Source: Nostoc sp. B(2019)
Lineage (GTDB): Bacteria; Cyanobacteriota; Cyanobacteriia; Cyanobacteriales; Nostocaceae
Direction of reading: 5' to 3'
Assembly (NCBI RefSeq): GCF_010091925.1
Contig: NZ_WVID01000023.1
Coordinates: forward strand, 1-64,000
DNA: 64,000 nucleotides
Shown here in pieces: positions 44,062 to 52,986 of the stretch. The stretch's first letter is position 1, and each line of letters starts with the position of its first letter. The notes under the pieces are model-generated. The model searched no databases. It worked only from the letters and a program-made list of their open reading frames with translations, and had not been told where the DNA came from. The position numbers and the translations under genes were made by a program.

Positions 44062-46767
44062 CTAGACGTTCGCTTGCTGGCGTTGATATAGTGACCAGTA
44101 CAAACCCTTTTGTTGCAATAATTGTGAGTGAGTACCGCGCTCAGCAATTACGCCTTGCTCCAACACTAGAATTAAATCAGCACGTTTGAGAGGGGCAAAG
44201 CGGTGAGCAATAAGGAACACGGTACGGTTAGCGGAAATTTTTTGTAGGTTTTGTAATACCTGTTGTTCAGTTTCACTATCCAAAGCGCTGGTAGCTTCAT
44301 CCAAAACTAAAATCGGCGCTGGGGAAAGAAATAACCTTGCTAGGGCGATGCGTTGTCTTTGTCCGCCAGATAAAGCTGTCCCGCGTTCTCCAACGTTGGT
44401 TTCATAACCGTAGGGCAATTGACTGATGAAGTCGTGTGCTACGGCTAGTCTGGCAGCTTCTACTACTTGCTCTGCACCAATGTCAGGATTACCGAGAGTA
44501 ATATTTTCCAAGATGGAACCATTGAATAAAAAGTCTTCTTGGAGAACTACGCTAATTTGTTGCCGTAGTGAGGCTAAATCAGCACTTTTAATATCAAAAC
44601 CATCAATCAGGATGCGGCCTGATTCAATTTGATAGAGGCGTTGCAATAGTTTAGAAAGGGTACTTTTACCAGAACCACTGCGTCCAACAATACCAACAAA
44701 CTGACCTGGTTCTGCATTGAAGGTGATGCCTCGAAGGACTGGTTCAATGTTCGGTTGGTAGCGAAAAAAGACTTGCTCGAAGGTGACTTGACCTTTGAGG
44801 GGTGGTAAAACTAGACCAGTTCCAAGTTCGGCTTCTGGAGCAACGTTAAGAATATCACCAATACGGTCTACAGAAAGTAGGACTTGTTGCAGATTTTGCC
44901 ACAACTGCACTAAGCGCAAAAGTGGCCCTGTGACTCTCCCAGACAGCATTTGAAAGGCAACAAGTTGACCAACGGTAAGTTTTTGTTCGATGACTAACTT
45001 GGCTCCAAACCAGAGAATCAGCATGGTGGAAAAATTGGTGAGAAAGTCACCAATATTGCTGCTGATGTTGGAGGTGGTGGAGGCTTTAAAGCCTGTGCGG
45101 ATGAATCTGGCAAATAAGCCTTCCCAGCGATCGCGCGCTACTGGTTCGGCTGCATGGGCTTTGACGGAGTGAATTCCCGTCATTGTCTCCACTAAAAACG
45201 ATTGACTATCGGCACTGCGGTTAAATGTTTCATTGAGCCAGTTGCGAAGAATTGGTGTTGCAACTATCGTCAAAATGGCAAACAGTGGCAGTACTCCTAA
45301 AGCCACAAAGGTAAGTGGGACATTATAGTAAAACATCAATGCCAGGTAGACCACAGCAAAGATGCTATCCAGAATCACGGTTAATGCTGTACCTGTGAGA
45401 AACTGGCGGATTTGTTCGAGTTCTTGGACTCGTGCTACTGTGTCTCCGACGCGCCGCGACTCAAAATAAGCTAAAGGCAGACGCATCAGGTGGCGAAATA
45501 GCTGTGCTGATAAACTTAGATCTAAGCGACGAGCTGTATGAGTAAATATGAATAGGCGCAGAGTACCGAGTATAGCCTCAAATATGGCTACTGACAAAAG
45601 TGCGATCGCCATGACATCCAATGTTGCCAAGCTCTCCTGCACCATCACCTTATCAATAACGACTTGCGTAATTAGCGGTGTTGTTAATCCTAAAAGCTGC
45701 AACGTAAAAGACGCCAGCAAAACTTCACCTAGCAATCCCCGATATTTCCAAACTGCTGGTGTAAACCAACCGAGGTTAAATTTTTCTTGCTTGGATATAA
45801 GTTCTGCTTGCCACAGTTGCCCATCCCAGGACGCCTCAACTACCGACTGCGGCAGGCTTTCACAAGTCCGATCAGGATTTAGAGGATTAGCAATAATTAG
45901 GCGATCGCCCTTTACCCCATAAGCCACCACCCAAGAGGGAGTCTGAACTGAATCAGGATTCCACAGCAATAAAGCTGGAAATGACAACTGGCGCAACTCA
46001 CGCCAATTCACTTGCAATCGCCGCAACAGCAATCCTAATTTTTCCCCTGCTTCCACAACATGTTTTGGGCGTTGTCCTCTGAGTTGGCGTTGCACCCATT
46101 CCAGTTGCACACCATTTTCTAACTGTTGCGCCGCCATTGTTAAACAAGCAGCAGCCGTATTCCAGCTAGAAATAAAAGGATAATTTGGGATTACCAGAGT
46201 GGAAGAGTGGGGAAGTGAAGTGGTGGAGGAGTGAGGGAGTAAAGAAGTGGGAGACCGAGAAAATGTCCCTCCCTCTGCCTCTTTGCCTTTCTCTTTTTCC
46301 TCTAAGGGCCCTTGCCAGAATTCTTCTAGTTGTGGGTTAGAAACTTCGTTCCACAGTGCTGTTTCCCAACACACTACTACCACTTCTTTACTAGCAGCTA
46401 CAGCTTTACAATCTACAGAAAGCTTTTGTAAGTCGCCAAACCAATCCCCCACCTCCAAAGCGGCTAACGGCTTGCCAATATTTTCTTCTCCAAAGTTTCC
46501 TCGGAGTTCTTTCCGCAAGCGGACTTTACCAGCCACAATAAAGAATTGGGAACCTCCGGTTTCATTTGACCAAATTTTTTCCCCAAGACGATACTGACGG
46601 ATTTCTGACTGATTTTGTAATCTGGATTTTTGTTCGGGCGTGAGCCAGGTTAGGGGTGGCTGATTCCAAGGTAAAGAGGCTAGCACGCTTAGTAGAGATT
46701 CGTTATCCAGAATTTTTAACTCACTTGTAATTTCACCGTCAGCTTTTGAATTTTCTCTGCTAGCCAT
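44062..46767 (-). CDS. ABC exporter with cNMP-binding and degenerate C39-like domains
   Basis: This 901-residue protein has, in order, a cyclic-nucleotide-binding-like domain (about 40-165), a C39 peptidase-like domain (about 195-320), a six-helix transmembrane domain and an ATPase (GIVGRSGSGKST, LSGGQRQRIALAR, VLDEATSALD, IAHRF). In the C39-like domain the catalytic Cys position reads NTAAAC instead of DCGAAC, and the His region reads PSWVVAYG, so it is probably a substrate-docking domain, not a protease. A Ser/Pro/Thr-rich linker at about 170-195 is encoded by repeat-like DNA. The architecture is like HetC-type cyanobacterial exporters. The start overlaps the upstream PpiC gene by 52 nt. 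No HlyD partner is adjacent. Confidence 0.85.
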   Translation of the reverse strand: MASRENSKADGEITSELKILDNESLLSVLASLPWNQPPLTWLTPEQKSRLQNQSEIRQYRLGEKIWSNETGGSQFFIVAGKVRLRKELRGNFGEENIGKPLAALEVGDWFGDLQKLSVDCKAVAASKEVVVVCWETALWNEVSNPQLEEFWQGPLEEKEKGKEAEGGTFSRSPTSLLPHSSTTSLPHSSTLVIPNYPFISSWNTAAACLTMAAQQLENGVQLEWVQRQLRGQRPKHVVEAGEKLGLLLRRLQVNWRELRQLSFPALLLWNPDSVQTPSWVVAYGVKGDRLIIANPLNPDRTCESLPQSVVEASWDGQLWQAELISKQEKFNLGWFTPAVWKYRGLLGEVLLASFTLQLLGLTTPLITQVVIDKVMVQESLATLDVMAIALLSVAIFEAILGTLRLFIFTHTARRLDLSLSAQLFRHLMRLPLAYFESRRVGDTVARVQELEQIRQFLTGTALTVILDSIFAVVYLALMFYYNVPLTFVALGVLPLFAILTIVATPILRNWLNETFNRSADSQSFLVETMTGIHSVKAHAAEPVARDRWEGLFARFIRTGFKASTTSNISSNIGDFLTNFSTMLILWFGAKLVIEQKLTVGQLVAFQMLSGRVTGPLLRLVQLWQNLQQVLLSVDRIGDILNVAPEAELGTGLVLPPLKGQVTFEQVFFRYQPNIEPVLRGITFNAEPGQFVGIVGRSGSGKSTLSKLLQRLYQIESGRILIDGFDIKSADLASLRQQISVVLQEDFLFNGSILENITLGNPDIGAEQVVEAARLAVAHDFISQLPYGYETNVGERGTALSGGQRQRIALARLFLSPAPILVLDEATSALDSETEQQVLQNLQKISANRTVFLIAHRFAPLKRADLILVLEQGVIAERGTHSQLLQQKGLYWSLYQRQQANV

Positions 46768-47474
46768 TTCTCAAATAACTCGTTTTGTAATGCTTGCTTT
46801 AGTTGAGTATCTTCTAAAGACGCTGGCAGAAATTGTTCTACTCGAAACAAACCATAGCGTCCTTCAAGTTCTACTGGCCCTACTAATTGTCCAGGACTTG
46901 CCACATCAACAGCCGCCCGTAGTATATCTGGTAGACTTCCTCGGCTGATTGGCCCCATCATGCCGTGTACAATTCGGTCATCTGCAACCGAATACTCTTT
47001 AGCTAATTGCTCAAAGCTACCTCCTTCTTCGATTTGGGTTTGTAGTTCTTCACTGAGTTCCCGATTCTCAACCAAAATACGAGAGAGTACTATCCGATCC
47101 AGAAAAATTTTACGTTCAATGAAATATTCTGGAATTTTTGGTTCGGTAACTACAGCCTTCAGCTTTTCTAATTTGAAACCAAAAACGACTGATGCGTGAA
47201 AGGTAGCGTAGTCTGTGTTGTTTTTGTTTAACCAATCTTGAAAACTTTGGGGATCAGCTAGTTGATTTTTCAGCCTAAAATCAATAATTGTCTGTTCAGT
47301 TAATGCTGGAGTAATCTCAATATCATCTCGCGTTTGTATTTCCTGCTCAATTACGCGCTGGCGGAGAATGTCCCCAATGAATTGTCCCAATTTTCCAGAG
47401 GCTTGCAGGTATTTTACTACTTCCTCTAGAGAAATCGGCTGGTCATCGATGGTTAAAAAGGATGAAGATTCCAT
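46716..47474 (-). CDS. PpiC/parvulin-type peptidyl-prolyl isomerase
   Basis: The 252-residue protein has an N-terminal SurA-like helical part and a parvulin domain: LSRILVENRELSEELQTQI, FEQLAKEYSVADD, GMMGPISRGSLPDIL and VGPVELEGRYGLFRVEQF. There is no signal peptide. Such proteins often precede ABC exporters of the peptidase-containing type in cyanobacteria and may keep the secreted peptide unfolded. The 3' end overlaps the exporter gene by 52 nt, indicating an operon. Confidence 0.85.
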   Translation of the reverse strand: MESSSFLTIDDQPISLEEVVKYLQASGKLGQFIGDILRQRVIEQEIQTRDDIEITPALTEQTIIDFRLKNQLADPQSFQDWLNKNNTDYATFHASVVFGFKLEKLKAVVTEPKIPEYFIERKIFLDRIVLSRILVENRELSEELQTQIEEGGSFEQLAKEYSVADDRIVHGMMGPISRGSLPDILRAAVDVASPGQLVGPVELEGRYGLFRVEQFLPASLEDTQLKQALQNELFEKWLAEKIQKLTVKLQVS

Positions 47475-47720
47475 GAACTAATTACGTGGAAATGGTTAAA
47501 CACTTAAGCATCTTTCAAATTAAATCATATAGAAATTAGCTTGTCATTTATGGATAAATATGATAAAGATTTCGTGAACTAATTACATAGAAAATGAATG
47601 CAAAGTTATATGACTAGTAAATAAAATAATTTCCCCCGATCGCTGGTATGGTCTATGCTAATCGGATTTGATTCGTGAACTGACTTGTAGAGACAGGGAA
47701 TAGGGAACAAGTGGGCAAAA

Positions 47721-48521
47721 TTAGGCAATGATACTTGTCCATGTCCAGGCAAGTATTATTGCAGCGATCGCACCTATTAATGTATTGAAAATATTTACCA
47801 CTTCGTTGGTTAGCCAGGTATATTTAGATTGCAGGGTTGCCCCAATCACACTTTCTAAGTTGGTAGCAATAAACGCTGCCAGCACACACCAAGCGACTCC
47901 CCATAGATCAATTAAACCAACTCCCCAGCCAACTAAAGCGATCGCAACTGATGCCACTACACCGGCTAAAGTTCCCTCTAAGCTAACTGCTCCTTCTGTT
48001 CCACGAGATACTGGTTGCAGTGTGGTAATCAAAAAGGTGCGTTTACCGTATGCTTTACCGACTTCGCTAGCAGTGGTGTCAGAAAGTTTGGTACTGAAAC
48101 TCGCCACATAGCCCAACAATAGTAGGGATTGGGGACGAAGGACTAGGGACTGGGGACTGGGTAAGAGAAATCCTGAATTTATTATTCCTATTCCCAAAGC
48201 ACATAGCGCCCCAGTTAAGGCTGAACCCCAGACATTTTCTGGGCCTCTCGCTCCAGAACGCTTTTCGGCAATTCCTTCTGCTTCTTTTTGGGCCATGCCG
48301 ATGCGGGTAACTCCAGAACCAACTATAAAATAGAACATGACTACTACATATCCTTGCCAGCCGAGAGTTACCCAAATTAGTACGCCTAATAACCAAGCGT
48401 GGAATAATCCAGCCGGGGTAAGCAATTTTTTGGGGGCGATCGCAGCTATGCCCAACAAAATTGTATTTAAACATACTCCAACTAACCAGGGATTTACAGA
48501 ATTAATTAAAGATATCATCAC
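47721..48521 (-). CDS. DUF92/TIGR00297 membrane protein, phytyl-phosphate kinase (VTE6) type
   Basis: The 266-residue protein has six to seven membrane helices and the DUF92 signature around KRSGARGPENVWGSALTGA, followed by SFSTKLSDTTASEVGKAYG and SRGTEGAVSLEGTLAG. Plant VTE6 and its Synechocystis counterpart in this family phosphorylate phytyl phosphate to phytyl diphosphate for tocopherol and phylloquinone synthesis, so that is the probable role. A stretch near residue 127 (LLPSPQSLVLRPQSLL) is encoded by an intergenic-type repeat (GGGACTGGGGACTGGG) inserted in frame. It starts with ATG. Confidence 0.8.
   Translation of the reverse strand: MMISLINSVNPWLVGVCLNTILLGIAAIAPKKLLTPAGLFHAWLLGVLIWVTLGWQGYVVVMFYFIVGSGVTRIGMAQKEAEGIAEKRSGARGPENVWGSALTGALCALGIGIINSGFLLPSPQSLVLRPQSLLLLGYVASFSTKLSDTTASEVGKAYGKRTFLITTLQPVSRGTEGAVSLEGTLAGVVASVAIALVGWGVGLIDLWGVAWCVLAAFIATNLESVIGATLQSKYTWLTNEVVNIFNTLIGAIAAIILAWTWTSIIA
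48125..48165. repeat. Short tandem repeat inside the DUF92 gene
   Basis: GGGGACGAAGGACTAGGGACTGGGGACTGGG is a CCCCAGTCCCTAGT-type heptad repeat that is normally intergenic in Nostoc. Here it lies in frame inside a membrane-protein gene and codes for a Pro/Ser/Leu/Gln loop between helices. Confidence 0.65.
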
Positions 48522-49043
48522 TAATCAATCACGAGTAGTTTTACATTTAAAGCTTAACCGTTTGACCTCTAGCTCCCCCAAGCTATGTAATATGCTTATA
48601 TTATTTACTGAATAGCGATCGCTCTGAAAGCTTTAGTGTAAAAATACAGGCAATATCTTAGAATCGCACCCCCTGGGTATTTACACTCTTGCCCACGCAA
48701 ACATAAATTAGTATTGCTGCACAAGAATCATTATAAGTATGAATTATGTAGATGCATAAGGAAGTTCAAGGGTCAGCTTCCTACTAACAGAACTTCTCCC
48801 AAAGGAGACGCTGCTTTGTAGCTTGCTTCACCTTAGAGTATGGTAGTAGCTTGCCACAGGCTAGGATGAAGTTAGAACTGTGCAAATTTTTATCACAGCC
48901 AAAGGCTTGTCGCAAACAGGGCGTCTAAATCCAAACTTGGCTATAAGGATATAAGTTAAGGTTAATTAAAACTGTGTTCACATTGACCGTAACTGAATCT
49001 CAACAAAATAAATTGTAAATAGTCTCAACCACCAGTCTTCTCA
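48522..49043. other. Intergenic region with dispersed-repeat hairpins
   Basis: This 522-bp gap between divergent genes has no supported CDS. The tract 48755-48900 contains several short complementary pairs (GAAGTTC with GAACTTC, TCTCC with GGAGA) and the phrase CTTCTCCCAAAGGAGACGCTG, which is typical of dispersed Nostoc repeats. I considered a structured RNA but found no signature of 6S, tmRNA, SRP or RNase P RNA. Confidence 0.4.
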
Positions 49044-49484
49044 ATGCAAGCTATGAACCAAACGTTATTTCATCTTGCCTTCCCCGTGACTGATATTGCC
49101 CAAACAAAAGCATATTATGTAGAAGGCTTAGGCTGCATTCCCGGTCGTGAAAACCCTCACGCTTTAATTCTCAATCTCTACGGTCATCAATTAGTAGCTC
49201 ACGTCACTAAAGAACCTTTGTTACCTCAACGGACTATTTATCCCAGACACTTTGGGCTAATTTTTACCCAAGAACGTGACTGGGAAGACTTACTAGAAAG
49301 GGCACAACTACAACAGCTTCTTTTTAGAGAAGAACCCAAAAATCGTTTTATTGGTTCTCTTTTGGAACATCGAACTTTCTTTTTAGAAGATCCCTTTTAT
49401 AACTTGATGGAGTTGAAGTATTACCGCCACCCAGAGGCAATTTTTGGAAGTTACGAATATGCTCAAATTGGGGATAAGACTTAA
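49044..49484 (+). CDS. VOC family (glyoxalase-like) protein
   Basis: The product is 146 residues (or 143 from the second ATG) with the vicinal-oxygen-chelate pattern: LFHLAFPVTDIAQTKAYYVE, LGCIPGRENPHALILNLYGHQ, and FFLEDPFYNLMELKYYRH, where the terminal Glu of MELKYY is a usual metal ligand. VOC proteins include glyoxalases, dioxygenases and resistance proteins; here the substrate is unknown. The 3' 137 bp overlap the end of the convergent lipase gene. Confidence 0.8.
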   Translation: MQAMNQTLFHLAFPVTDIAQTKAYYVEGLGCIPGRENPHALILNLYGHQLVAHVTKEPLLPQRTIYPRHFGLIFTQERDWEDLLERAQLQQLLFREEPKNRFIGSLLEHRTFFLEDPFYNLMELKYYRHPEAIFGSYEYAQIGDKT

Positions 49485-50082
49485 TCGGCTTTGTTAGTGC
49501 TTCTGCTACTGCTGCTAAAATTCTGGAGTCTGTCAGCATCCAGGGGTGTAGAGCAACTGGTACTATTACTTCGCGTCCTATAGACATTTGTGAACTATTC
49601 GCTGGGACAATCATCAAATCATAAGGTGTCCAGATCGAGGTAAAATCTAGCTGCTTTAACATGGCAGCATCAGAATTTAAATCTTTGAGAAAAATGCTTT
49701 CGGGACGCATTTGCACGCATCCAGGACGCTGGGAACCATAAGCAACCACAGTTCCTTTATGGGGTGAAGATATAGTGATAAACCGCTGCACGCGCTTAAT
49801 TCCCTCCAGTCGTTGGATATAGTAACGGCTGACAATTCCTCCCATGCTGAAGCCTACCAAATCCAGTGGTTGTTCTGGCGCAAAAGTAGCAGCAACGTAA
49901 TTGGCTAACTGCTTTGCCAACTCATCAAGACCTACCTCACCATTATTAGGCACTAGGTTTAAGGCATATACAGACCAACCCTTTTGTTTTAAATAGTCTG
50001 CCATTCTATAGAAAACTGCGCCCGTGTCATCAATGCCATGTACTAATAAAACGGGATTGCGCTGTTGATTTTTAGTATTCAT
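49348..50082 (-). CDS. Lipase-like alpha/beta hydrolase
   Basis: The 244-residue protein begins NPVLLVHGIDDTGAVF (HG oxyanion motif) and has the nucleophile elbow VGFSMGG with Ser79, then GIVSRYYIQRL and ISSPHKGT, as in triacylglycerol-lipase/PGAP1-like proteins. The last 40-45 residues (from about SYPQFEHIRN on) are read from the antisense strand of the VOC gene and are Lys/Ser/Pro-rich, so they are probably an extension acquired by loss of a nearer stop codon. No signal peptide is apparent. Confidence 0.8.
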   Translation of the reverse strand: MNTKNQQRNPVLLVHGIDDTGAVFYRMADYLKQKGWSVYALNLVPNNGEVGLDELAKQLANYVAATFAPEQPLDLVGFSMGGIVSRYYIQRLEGIKRVQRFITISSPHKGTVVAYGSQRPGCVQMRPESIFLKDLNSDAAMLKQLDFTSIWTPYDLMIVPANSSQMSIGREVIVPVALHPWMLTDSRILAAVAEALTKPIKSYPQFEHIRNFQKLPLGGGNTSTPSSYKRDLLKRKFDVPKENQ

Positions 50083-50480
50083 CTATATCTAGATAAGTTC
50101 GTCTAAGTCCAATCTGTAGAAAATTTAACTGAGTATTATAGCTATCTGCCAACAAGCTATGACACTCCTTCCACTGGTTAATCAAAATTGAGCATCTGCA
50201 AAACAAATAAATGTTAATTTATATTAAGTCTACTTTCAGAATCTTGCTCTTAGTTACAGTAAAATTTCATAATTAGTTCTCGGTGTATACAGGTTGCAAG
50301 TGCTTGCAAGAAAGAGTTAAGAACATTTGCCCTGTAGTGTTACTACAATGTTAATTAAGCACAAACCTTGAGTTAAGGGTTGTCACCAGGACAGAGTGGC
50401 GTAAAAAAATGTAACATTCAGCCGTAATTTGTAATAATTGCGGTCAAACTCCAGATAGTTAAGAGGCAGGAGCAATTGTA
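50083..50480. other. Intergenic region between divergent genes
   Basis: About 400 bp, AT-rich, with no supported gene. It must hold promoters for the lipase-like gene (minus) and the Lys/Ala-rich protein gene (plus). An AGGAG ribosome-binding site at about 50467 belongs to the latter. I see no other structure. Confidence 0.4.
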
Positions 50481-51041
50481 ATGATCGGTTTTATCAAAAA
50501 ATTAATTACCAGTATTCTGGGTTTCGTTACTGGGCTATTACCTGGAAAGAAGAAAAGCAACGGCTACTTCTTAGAATTAGACGAAACCAAAGATGCAAAG
50601 CCGCTAGAAGCAGCTAAAGAAGCAGCTAAAGAGGTAGCATCGAGTGCGAAGAAAGCAGCGGAAACAGTTGCATCGAGTGCGAAGAAAGCAACGGAAACAT
50701 TTGTATCAGATACACCCGCTTCATCTAAGTCAGATTCACTGAACGGAACAAAAACCTCCGCAGCTAAGACTAGCGCAAAAGCTGCTAAAGAAACAAAATC
50801 AGCTAAAAAGGCAAAACCAGCCGATGTTGAGTTAGTCCAAACTGCCGAGGGTCTTAAGATTCAACCTGGCAAAAATGCAAAAGCCGCAGCAGCTAAAGTA
50901 GTCAAAGAACAGCCTACTGAAACTACTTTTGCGCCCAAATATGTCGCTCTTGCGGCTACTAGCTCTAACGGTCGTCGTCGTCCAGGGGCGAATATGAGTG
51001 CTTACTTAGAAATGGCACGTCAGGTTAAAACTCCTGGTTAA
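50481..51041 (+). CDS. Lys/Ala-rich low-complexity protein with N-terminal amphipathic helix
   Basis: The 186-residue protein starts IGFIKKLITSILGFVTGLLP, an amphipathic or membrane-associating helix. It continues with LEA-like helical repeats: AKEAAKEVASSAKKAAET and VASSAKKATET, near-copies of a 14-residue unit. The rest is Lys/Ala/Thr-rich and disordered, ending NGRRRPGANMSAYLEMAR, which looks conserved. An AGGAG box precedes the ATG. I do not know the function; surface association with membranes or a stress-protective role would fit the composition. Confidence 0.55.
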   Translation: MIGFIKKLITSILGFVTGLLPGKKKSNGYFLELDETKDAKPLEAAKEAAKEVASSAKKAAETVASSAKKATETFVSDTPASSKSDSLNGTKTSAAKTSAKAAKETKSAKKAKPADVELVQTAEGLKIQPGKNAKAAAAKVVKEQPTETTFAPKYVALAATSSNGRRRPGANMSAYLEMARQVKTPG

Positions 51042-51062
51042 GTTTGGTAATTTGGGGAAACG

Positions 51063-52154
51063 TTATAACCCATTACTTATCATCACACCTTTAACAAATA
51101 CTAGTCCACTATATAAATGAAAAGCTGGGTCCCAATTAGTCTGTTCCCTACGAAGCAGGTGAATGTGAGATTGGATTTGACCCAGCATTTCTATTTGTTC
51201 CAATACTGTCTCTGCAAAGGGTGTGAAATCTGACCAAATTTTGACTTGGGGTAGTTGCTGCTCAACCCAACTCAATAGACTATTCCAATTGATTCGGATC
51301 GTATTTTGGCTAGCTTGGGGAATAATTTTTACACCTTGCTGGAAGTCATAGCCATTATCATAGAGTCGCAGAATACAACGTCTGCCAGGTAAGTGTAAAT
51401 CACAAAACTGGGCATAGTCTTGTATTTGGGTCTTCCGTTCCAGTTTACCGCGCACGTCGCGATCTACAACTTCCTCAAATATGGGTAATAGTCCCATGAC
51501 TTGTGCTTTAACTTCTAACCAATCAAAAGTTAAAGAACCGAGTTGATTTGTCTGGTTACAACAAACAACAGTAGCTTGTAGGGCAGGTTCTAAAAAGTAT
51601 TTGACTTGAAAAACTTGAATTTGCTGAACTTGAGATATGGTTGTCCAGAAGCAGGGAATGCTAGCCTGCTGTAGTTGTTCACCGTAAAATTTTAGTTCTC
51701 CTATTTGTCCACTGCGGTACAATCTCCAGCCACGGCTTGGTAGTATTAACCTTGCAGTATAGGTATCTAGCTGCATAATTTGGGCAAATTTTCGAGATGC
51801 TTCTGTTTTGAGATCGTTACTCAAAGGTTCTAAAACTAGTACGCCAAGTTCAGTGTTACTGGCTTGGGCCGTAGCTTGGGAAATGGTTCTTTGTCTTTCT
51901 TCCTGCTCAAGTTCTTGCAGCCGTCGCAAACCTTGACGTGCTTGTGTGACTATTTTGATATTGGTTGTCTCTCGCAGCAATTGCCGATAAATTTTTTCTG
52001 CATCTTGGCGCTTTTGGGTTACTTCGTGCAGTCTTGCGAGGTAAAATTGCACCCAAGGATTTTCTGGTGATTCTGCTAACAGCTGTTTGAGTAATTTAGC
52101 AACTGTTTGATAGTCTTTACGCTCAAAGGCGATCGCAACTTGCTCAATCATCAC
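51063..52154 (-). CDS. TPR-repeat protein of unknown function
   Basis: The 363-residue product starts with two TPR-like helix pairs (EQVAIAFERKDYQTVAKLLKQ, NPWVQFYLARLHEVTQKRQDAEKIY) up to about residue 80. A mixed domain without a recognised match follows (TYTARLILPSRGWRLYRSG, PCFWTTISQVQQIQVFQVKY). It is conserved-looking and cytoplasmic, without catalytic motifs. It sits upstream of the convergent Lys/Ala-rich gene and about 65 bp downstream of rsmE on the same strand, so may be co-transcribed with it. It starts at one of two adjacent ATG codons. Confidence 0.6.
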   Translation of the reverse strand: MMIEQVAIAFERKDYQTVAKLLKQLLAESPENPWVQFYLARLHEVTQKRQDAEKIYRQLLRETTNIKIVTQARQGLRRLQELEQEERQRTISQATAQASNTELGVLVLEPLSNDLKTEASRKFAQIMQLDTYTARLILPSRGWRLYRSGQIGELKFYGEQLQQASIPCFWTTISQVQQIQVFQVKYFLEPALQATVVCCNQTNQLGSLTFDWLEVKAQVMGLLPIFEEVVDRDVRGKLERKTQIQDYAQFCDLHLPGRRCILRLYDNGYDFQQGVKIIPQASQNTIRINWNSLLSWVEQQLPQVKIWSDFTPFAETVLEQIEMLGQIQSHIHLLRREQTNWDPAFHLYSGLVFVKGVMISNGL

Positions 52155-52219
52155 TTACTTTAAATGCACGCTGGAGTGATGTCTCACACAAAGATGACTT
52201 TGCGTGAGGTATAAATCAT

Positions 52220-52948
52220 TTATACTTCACAAGCTGCGGTAATCAAGGATAAAGCTACTACTGGCGCTGTAACTGCTCGGAGGATGCGACGACCGAGAGA
52301 AACAGGTTGGAATCCAGCCGCGATCGCATCTTGAACTTCTTTTTCTGTCCATCCACCTTCGGGGCCAGTTGCAACAATAATCGTCCCTTCTTGTTTATGC
52401 TGCAAGCAATCTTTTAAATGGGGAGAGTCGCCACGAGCTACACAGATATATTTCTGGCTATTTGTCAATGACAAATCACTCATGACTGATGATAAACCAG
52501 TATTAAAAGTAACAGGTTCTAAAATTGTCGGCACAAAAGAGCGCTCTGATTGCTCAGCGGCCTCCGCAGCGATGCGCCGCCAGCGTTCGAGTTTTTGGGG
52601 ACTGGGATGAAGTAAAGTGCGATCGCTTAGCACAGGAGCAATACAGGCTACTCCTAACTCCGTACAAAACCGCACCACTTCATCGAATCCATTGCCTTTG
52701 GGCAACGCCACTATGAGCGTAATCGATACAGGTAATTCGGTTTCTACTGTAAGTGGTTCTAAAACCTGTGCTTGTTCTCCTTCTAGCTGCGCCAACCACC
52801 ATTTTCCTATGCCATCCATTGCAATAAAGCGATCGCCCTCACGCAAACGCAACACACGCCCTAGGTAATGTTGCTGTTCTTTGGTAAGTAAAATTTGCCC
52901 TTGTTGGAATTGGGAGGGGGCGATCGCAATTCGTTGCAGTTGAGACAT
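52220..52948 (-). CDS. rsmE: 16S rRNA (uracil1498-N3)-methyltransferase
   Basis: The product, about 242 residues, belongs to the SPOUT methyltransferases: N-terminal PUA-like part (QQHYLGRVLRLREGDRF) and a trefoil-knot domain with ALPKGNGFDEVVRFCTELG, QSERSFVPTI, IVATGPEGGWTEKEV and SLGRRILRAVTAP. It methylates U1498 of 16S rRNA in the decoding region. I chose the ATG at 52948 (MSQLQRIAI); a GTG at 52969 is possible. It is 38 bp downstream of sir on the same strand. Confidence 0.92.
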   Translation of the reverse strand: MSQLQRIAIAPSQFQQGQILLTKEQQHYLGRVLRLREGDRFIAMDGIGKWWLAQLEGEQAQVLEPLTVETELPVSITLIVALPKGNGFDEVVRFCTELGVACIAPVLSDRTLLHPSPQKLERWRRIAAEAAEQSERSFVPTILEPVTFNTGLSSVMSDLSLTNSQKYICVARGDSPHLKDCLQHKQEGTIIVATGPEGGWTEKEVQDAIAAGFQPVSLGRRILRAVTAPVVALSLITAACEV

Positions 52949-52986
52949 GGAATTTTCTGCCCTGCTCACCGTTGACAGCGAGGATA

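Noticed and set aside
43926-44147. 73-codon minus-strand frame past the ABC exporter
   Set aside because: It overlaps the exporter end by 86 bp, has no ribosome-binding site and no recognisable features.
44062-46767. HetC itself
   Set aside because: Domain order is similar, but the protein is shorter than HetC as I know it, there is no hetP downstream, and the operon partner is PpiC.
48755-48900. Structured RNA such as 6S or RNase P RNA
   Set aside because: Local hairpins exist, but no diagnostic conserved motif was found and the text resembles dispersed Nostoc repeats.
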